Assembly (NCBI GenBank): GCA_015657535.1
Contig: JADHZB010000147.1
Span: 1 to 14,721 of the forward strand
Direction: 5' to 3'
Origin: Nephromyces sp. MM_2019
Taxonomy: Eukaryota > Apicomplexa > Aconoidasida > Nephromycida
Length of the DNA: 14,721 nt
Position numbers and translations under genes: made by a program. A model generated the notes under the pieces. It did not search any database. It was not told the origin of the DNA and saw nothing but the letters and a program-made list of their open reading frames with translations. Shown piece after piece: positions 9,869 through 14,721 of the stretch (position 1 is the stretch's first letter; every line of letters begins with the position of its first letter).

Positions 9869-10296
9869 ATAAGAGGGAGATGAGCTGCACATCAACGGCA
9901 AAACTTTGCGAAAACTCGAGAAACTCAGAACTTGCAGGAAAATTCCTCGTTTTTCGTGTGCTTTTAGGTTTTCAATTTCATCATTCTTCACAGACTAATG
10001 GGCTTATTTCCTATGGAAAACCTCCTTTTCATATTTGAACGTCTTCAATCTGAGCTTATTTGGCATTTCTTGGTTGATTTTTGCGAATTTTCATGCATTT
10101 TGCATTGAAAAAATGGGATTTTCCTGCAAATTTGACTAGGTATCAATGAAATAGCGAAGAAGACAGCAGAAACACATCTTTATGCCAACTTCCTCCACTT
10201 AGCTTCTCTTTTCGGAAGATTTTTCTGTTTACTTTTCCTCTGCTTATTCCTCCCACATTTTTCCCTGTTATTAGTTTTTTCTTGAACTTCTTCCTC

Positions 10297-13200
10297 ATGG
10301 GGCTTTCAAGGCCCCCCAAAAAACATCTTCAAGTGGTAATTTTCTCGAAAGATCGGCCGCTTCAGCTTCTTCGCTGTACTCTCTCTTTTCTGGAGCAACT
10401 GATTTTTACCTCCTCCGTGGAAGGGGATGGTAAGAAAGAGGACTCTTCTGCTTTGACGAGAGAAGCAACTCGAAAAAAACCCGCTTATCCCGCTTCATTT
10501 TCGTATGCAGACGAAGCTATTCCTTCTTCAGACGAGAAAGCCGATAAATCAAAAGACTTGCTTGGTGCTGTTAAATGTTCTCTTACTGAAGATGCTCCGC
10601 CTCAAAATGGCCCTAATTCCATCAATTTCTACGAATATGGCAGCACTGTCGAGGCAGTAACTCCCCATGGGCAAGGTTCCAACAGTTCTGCGCCACTCTG
10701 GCATGAGGTGGTCTCACATGCTCCCATTTCGTCAGTTTCTCCTTCTTCGTCATCTGATTTATGTTCTTATATCCCTGCCACTACTACAAACCAGCGAATC
10801 AAAATCATCTTCATAGTCAAAGCTTCGACGAAATCATTCTTCCTCTCATACTGCTTTGCCCTGAAGGTTTTAAGAAGCTGCATTTCAAGAGAAACACACA
10901 AAGCTGTGCAATTGCAGTGGTATTGGGAGGGATTCAGGCAGTTTTCGATTATCAAAGAGCTGAAGGAGGGGAGAACACACGATGAAAATGATACGTTGGG
11001 GGGTATAGAAGGGGAAAAGGATGGGGATGGAGGAAATGGGGAGCTCTCTGAAGAGGAGGTTAGAAGCAAGGGGGAGTTGAGTAGAGTCACACCCTCCAAA
11101 GAGGAGGAAAGTTCAAGCATTCTTCTTCAACTAGATATGCTTGAGAAACTAGAGAATCTACAAGAAGCAAAGATGGATATCCTTTGTATGAAGGAAGGGA
11201 AATTTTTAGACGTTTTAGATGAGGTGATTTGTGGAGGGAAAGCTTGCAAATACGTGTTTGCTGATGAAAGCATCACGAAGACTACAGTTGATACGACGAC
11301 GAGCTTCTCAAACTTTCATCTTCAAGGCGAAAGATATTCTAATGATCTTCAATCATCTAGCTGCTTAGCAGGAGGAAGCACTCCAACCTCATCCTCCCAT
11401 TCTTCAGGGTCTGCACACACAGAAATTACTTCCCCCCGAAAGCTCATTTCGCTTAGCCAGAATTCGCCTTTTTTCCCAGAATCTTCAAAGTATAAGAAAG
11501 CAGGTCTTTATCCTGCTTCTTGTTTGAAGGCTACTCCTTACCACACTGTTGATGAATTCACTGCTTCTTTGCCACCTGCAACACTTTTCAGAAAAAGGGC
11601 TGGCATTAAAGCAGTAGAAGAAACAGGAAATGGAGGAGGAGCACAGAAAAATGTGAAAGAAGATTTAATCGAACTTAAGAACGTGGAAAATGAACGGCAA
11701 GTTCTGAAGGAAGAAGCAGGACAGAAAGCGGAGAAAGAAGTAGAAAAGAAGGTGAAGCAAGAAGCAGAAAAGATGAAAAAAGGAGCAAAGGTAGAAAATC
11801 AAACAGCAAATGTAGAATATCAAGCGAAAAAGGCAACAGAAAAAGCAGAAAAGGCAGCAAACCAGGCAGAAAATGAAGCGATAAGGAAGAACCATGCAGA
11901 AAAGGCAACTAAAGAAGCAAAAAGCATGAAAATGGAATTACAAGAAGAATCTCCTCTATCAACTGAAGAAAAAAACGATACTTTAAGGAGGGAAGAAGTC
12001 GATTTACTGATGTTTTTGGTGGATGATGTGGTATTTATCAGGCCAATTCCCTTAGCTACACTATTTGAAGTGCTTTCTAGCGATAATGAAGTATTTTCCG
12101 TTAGTATGAGGCTACACTTAGGCGTTGAATACTGTTTTACCAGAACTTCCTACATACGAACAGCTGACCTAAAAATGAGTATCCTTTTACCTGATGAAGA
12201 GATGCTTCCTGGCCGTACTTTGTATAAGCTTGAAAGGTAGAATGAAGTGGATTTTGGAGCTGTCTTTGCTAGCACATACATGTACATGCAAAGAAAATTA
12301 GACACACACACATATAGACACGTGCACACGAACGTACGTACACACATGGGCACACATATATTTAGACGCATGCGCAAACACGCATATAGTCACGCACATA
12401 CATATAGGCAAACACGTGTACGCGCATACATATAGACCCACACGCCGATGTAGCTACGCACACACATATTTGCGTGTCTTACGATGCGTATACAATCTGT
12501 GCTTCTTTCTAATTGCAGTTTTGTTTGCTTTTTCGCGTATAATTTGCAGTCTTTGGTGCACACACACCCGTTAAGGTAGCGTTTTTCGCTGAAACTGAAC
12601 ACCTTCTTCGGGGCGTGTGTGAAAGTCGCTTGCAAAAAAAGCATCTTTCTTTGTTTTTTTCTTCTGATGATGTGTTAGCTAGTGTGGGGAAGGAGCTTAA
12701 CTGCACGCAGGTAGCGATAGTACATGCATATTTCTATGGGTCTTAGTGTGTGTTCTAATGCCTGGCATAAGCTGGTATATGCGTTTGTTTTGCCTTCCTT
12801 GGAAATCAAGTTGTGTGTGTGGTAATGCCTTGTATAAGTTAGTGTGTTTATGCTTTTTTCTTTTTCTACATCATTATCGTGTGCGTGTGTGTGTGTGTGT
12901 GTCGGTGCTGCTTGTTTCTTGTGTATTCTAAGTTGTTTTGCTTGGTTTTCTTTGCTTATATCTCGCCACTATGGAGTTGCTGTGTGAGTGTGTGTTGCTT
13001 CATAAAGCCTTTGAGATAACTTCTCACACACTCCTGCAGAGACGATTATCACATGGACTGGTCTCTTCCGTTTGATCTAAGCTGCTCAGTTTATCGAACA
13101 AAGCATATTCAGGAGCTTTTACAGGTTATTGTTACTGTGGATTTACGCACGCACACATACGTACACACACTTTTCTGCACACTCTATCAAGTAATTGAAG

Positions 13201-14538
13201 GAGAGCTATGTATTAGAAGTGCTTTATCTATCATCTTTACACGAGCCTGGCGTCAAACTTGCAGGAATGACTTTGTCTTTTCGCTTGTGTGTAGTTTGGT
13301 ATGTGTGATTCGCTGTGTGTGATTTGGTATGCGTGGCTCGATGCGTGCGATTCAGTGTGTGTATTTCAGCCCTGTATGATGATATTTCCCATGCTTTTTA
13401 CTAATTTTATCGTTGTACATACACCTCTTCTCATTTTTTTCTGCTTGCTACTTGGCCTGTAGCTATCATCTTCCTCTTTGATGCTTATTAATATTTTATT
13501 TTTAAAATATTCTCAAAATTTCTCTGTTTTCTCTTTAAAAACCAGTATAATACTGAGTGTACGTACATCCCCCCCTCTTCAAATGGTGCACATAACTTTG
13601 TGCTCACAATGTCTTTTCAACGACCTTTCTGAAGCTGTTCATAGTGACTTGAGCCCTCTTCCAAGCGGTCCAGACACCTGCACACATTTAGCCATGCACA
13701 CACACGCATGTAGACACGCACGCACACATACACGCAAGGATTACCTTTGACTTTCCTCTATAGGGGCTGCAAAAAAACTATCGCTTCAGCGATTTCTCTC
13801 ATCCGAACTTGCTGGAATCACGAGGTATGGAATGTAGGCTTCGCTTCAATGAGCATTTTGCAGTGTGTGTGCTCGCTGCTGTAGTCTTTTCTTTTGTTTT
13901 AATAATGCTGAAGTTACTCAAACGCACGCACTTAGACACACACGTAAATGCGTGTAGATGTATACACACACATAAATTCTTGCACACACGAGCATGCAGA
14001 TTAGTATAATTATAAACAATCATAAATGCGCAAAACACACACATTCCCACACACGCCATTCACGAATCTTTTAGCATCTTCACCCACTCACCACATGCAC
14101 GCACACAGACGCCGGAGTCAACAACTTTATCTATTCCTAAATCACTTTTTCTGCTACACACACACTTCCCACATGCTTCCAGCTTATCTTCTTGGTGTGG
14201 CATCTTCAAAGTCAAATCATCTATTGAAAGTGCTAGTTTTCTTCACTGAGGAAAAGCATTGATTCCTCATAAACTTTGCACACAGGTGCACACATACCAG
14301 CTTTTTACTAGAGGGTGTATGTACATACACTGCCTTACTACGCTTTTTCATCATTTCTTCAGCCAATGAGTATCTGCAAAGCTTAAAAAGGGGCGCACAC
14401 AAACAGGAATTGCAGCGGATGAAATTTATTGGTTTCTTTGCAAATCCTAGAGCTGTGATAATTACGGTAAGTAAGCGATATGAGTTACAGGAGTTTTTCA
14501 TTCTCTTCGGGTTGGCTAAATTCGTACAGAATGCTTAA
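10297..14538 (+). CDS. Glycosyltransferase-like protein (GT-A type) with very large low-complexity insertions, multi-exon
   Basis: Conserved segments match a glycosyltransferase family known mainly from bacteria and algae as I recall it; the exact family is not certain. Exons: 10297-12236, 13040-13124, 13764-13824, 14363-14466, then either a 24-base intron (14467-14490) or read-through to TAA at 14536-14538. All junctions are phase-consistent GT-AG; the total is about 745-755 residues. VVIFSKDRPLQL (residues 13-24) is the first strand with a KDRP motif. IKIIFIVKAS (near 168) looks like the second strand. LMFLVDDVVF (near 575) is the DxD-like metal or sugar-nucleotide site, followed by VFSVSMRLHLG. 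DWSLPFDLSCSVYRTKHI, SHPNLLES and FFANPRAVIIT follow. Between these lie a Ser-rich linker (about 40-165), acidic stretches, and a Lys/Glu/Ala run (about 455-550) likely to form a long helix or coiled coil. The ATG at 10297 directly precedes the conserved strand. No signal peptide or clear membrane segment is visible. The C-terminus is unresolved: the expected N-x-VQ motif after VIIT is not cleanly found (nearest LAKFVQNA). Confidence 0.6.
12237..13039 (+). other. Intron 1 of the glycosyltransferase-like gene
   Basis: CA-rich at 12280-12460 with ATATA and CGTACGTA patches, unique at 12470-12740, then TG-rich (12880-12905). Splicing AG/GTAGAA to CTGCAG/A joins LYKLE-R-DDYHMDW in frame. A 45-codon open stretch at 12567-12701 with ordinary composition (FFAETEHLLRGVCESRL and on) cannot be joined in phase to either neighbour and is left unexplained. 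Confidence 0.6.
13125..13763 (+). other. Intron 2 of the glycosyltransferase-like gene
   Basis: 639 bases. Contains TG-rich patches (13285-13365), two variants of the GTGTACNTACAC element (13413-13424 and 13557-13568) and CA repeats at 13680-13735. Splicing CAG/GTTATT to CTATAG/GGG joins ELLQ to GLQKNYRF in phase. No separate gene is supported. Confidence 0.6.
13825..14362 (+). other. Intron 3 of the glycosyltransferase-like gene
   Basis: 538 bases, CA-rich (13920-14170), with a perfect palindrome at 14315-14330 close to the acceptor TTTCTTCAG. The split codon G/CC gives LLESR-A-NEYLQ. An alternative is that exon 4 extends to about 13860 (GMECRLRFNEHFA), but that breaks phase with the next exon. 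Confidence 0.5.
14315..14330. promoter_or_regulatory. Perfect palindrome GTGTATGTACATACAC
   Basis: An expanded version of the GTGTACNTACAC element, self-complementary over 16 bases, preceded by GAGG. It lies in the last large intron of the glycosyltransferase-like gene, 33 bases before the splice acceptor. Function unknown. Confidence 0.35.
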
Positions 14539-14555
14539 CTGAATTAACTTGGCAT

Positions 14556-14721
14556 TCAATGAGCACGACATATAGTCAAAGCAGCGAAACCCAGACTTAC
14601 AGGTTGAATCCAAACCTCAAGCGCTACCTCATCTTCATCACTTCCAGCCTCATCTTCATCACTTCCAGCCTCATCTTCATCACTTCCAGTCTCATCTTCA
14701 TCACTTCCAGTCTCATCTTCA
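14556..14721 (-). CDS. 3' end of a gene encoding an acidic heptad-repeat protein (partial)
   Basis: An open minus-strand frame enters from the right edge and reads repeats of GSDEDE followed by T or A, then VALEVWIQP. It either continues to TGA at 14558-14556 (adding VSLGFAALTICRAH) or is spliced at CCT/GTAAGT (14601/14600), which is a consensus donor. If it stops at 14556 it converges tail to tail with the glycosyltransferase-like gene, 17 bases apart. The protein is unidentified; the acidic repeats resemble those of nuclear or nucleolar and chromatin-associated proteins, but that is weak. The plus strand also has an acceptor-like ACTTACAG at 14593-14600, with a repetitive LHHFQPH frame beyond it, which I consider less likely. 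Confidence 0.45.
   Translation of the reverse strand, partial: EDETGSDEDETGSDEDEAGSDEDEAGSDEDEVALEVWIQPVSLGFAALTICRAH
14627..14721. repeat. 21-base tandem repeat, four copies plus a partial at the edge
   Basis: Units start at 14627, 14648, 14669 and 14690, with 11 further bases to the window end. The unit is CCTCATCTTCATCACTTCCAG, with C or T as its first base; that is the only difference among full copies and changes Ala to Thr in the minus-strand frame. The near identity of copies implies recent expansion or homogenisation. The array probably continues beyond the window. Confidence 0.95.

Larger units (their letters stand above)
8959..10296. other. Divergent intergenic region between NOP2 and the glycosyltransferase-like gene
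   Basis: The region should hold the promoters of both genes. The first 80 bases upstream of the NOP2 ATG are unique. 9030-9060 and 9262-9760 are TG-rich, with two blocks of tandem-like repeats. 9770-10296 is unique, AT-richer sequence with an 8-base-arm hairpin at 9851-9868 and a 12-base inverted repeat pair (9932-9943 with 10118-10129). A plus-strand open frame at 9036-9281 has an ordinary-looking C-terminal half (KKWMKISDLNCYAIRENLI) but no clear start or splice context; I do not call it a gene. Confidence 0.55.

Noticed and set aside
11665..11908. Minus-strand Leu/Phe/Cys-rich membrane-like frames
   Set aside because: They are antisense shadows of the Lys/Glu/Ala-rich insert of the plus-strand gene.
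12509..12706. Minus-strand 65-codon frame
   Set aside because: It overlaps the more ordinary plus-strand open stretch and has no splice or start support.
3100..13300. TG enrichment as a sense-strand intron signal
   Set aside because: Polarity flips between and within introns of the same gene, so it is not a consistent sense-strand splicing enhancer.

Overview
The window is nuclear DNA of an intron-rich eukaryote, most likely a protist. Conserved proteins are broken into many small exons bounded by GT-AG sites. Introns and spacers are saturated with TG/CA microsatellites, and the proteins carry low-complexity acidic, Ser-rich or Lys/Glu/Ala insertions. Large low-complexity inserts inside conserved domains are familiar from apicomplexans and related alveolates, so I lean that way, but no marker here proves it. 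There is no bacterial operon, tRNA, rRNA, CRISPR array or recognisable transposon.

Layout. 1-90 is a pure (TG)45 tract. 407-972 (minus) is a probable small three-exon gene for a ~90-residue protein I do not recognise. 1716-8958 (minus) is a complete 12-exon NOP2/NSUN1 gene (nucleolar 25S/28S rRNA cytosine-C5 methyltransferase). Its eleven introns, about 0.2-1 kb each, hold most of the CA/TG repeat DNA. 8959-10296 is a divergent intergenic region with TG-rich repeats, including a ~31-bp minisatellite. 10297 to about 14538 (plus) is a multi-exon gene whose conserved segments look like a GT-A-type glycosyltransferase interrupted by several hundred residues of inserted low-complexity sequence. 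At the right edge (14556-14721, minus) is the 3' end of another gene encoding an acidic 7-residue repeat, convergent with the glycosyltransferase gene.

NOP2 and the glycosyltransferase-like gene are divergently transcribed from the 9-10 kb region and have no evident functional link; NOP2 acts in ribosome biogenesis and the other is probably a sugar transferase. The most unexpected non-coding signal is a dispersed palindromic motif, GTGTACNTACAC and close variants. It recurs at least eight times in introns, spacers and once inside the last NOP2 exon, often next to a C-rich (or G-rich) run, and looks like a candidate protein-binding site. Exon boundaries are from reading-frame and splice-phase consistency only; no transcript data were available.
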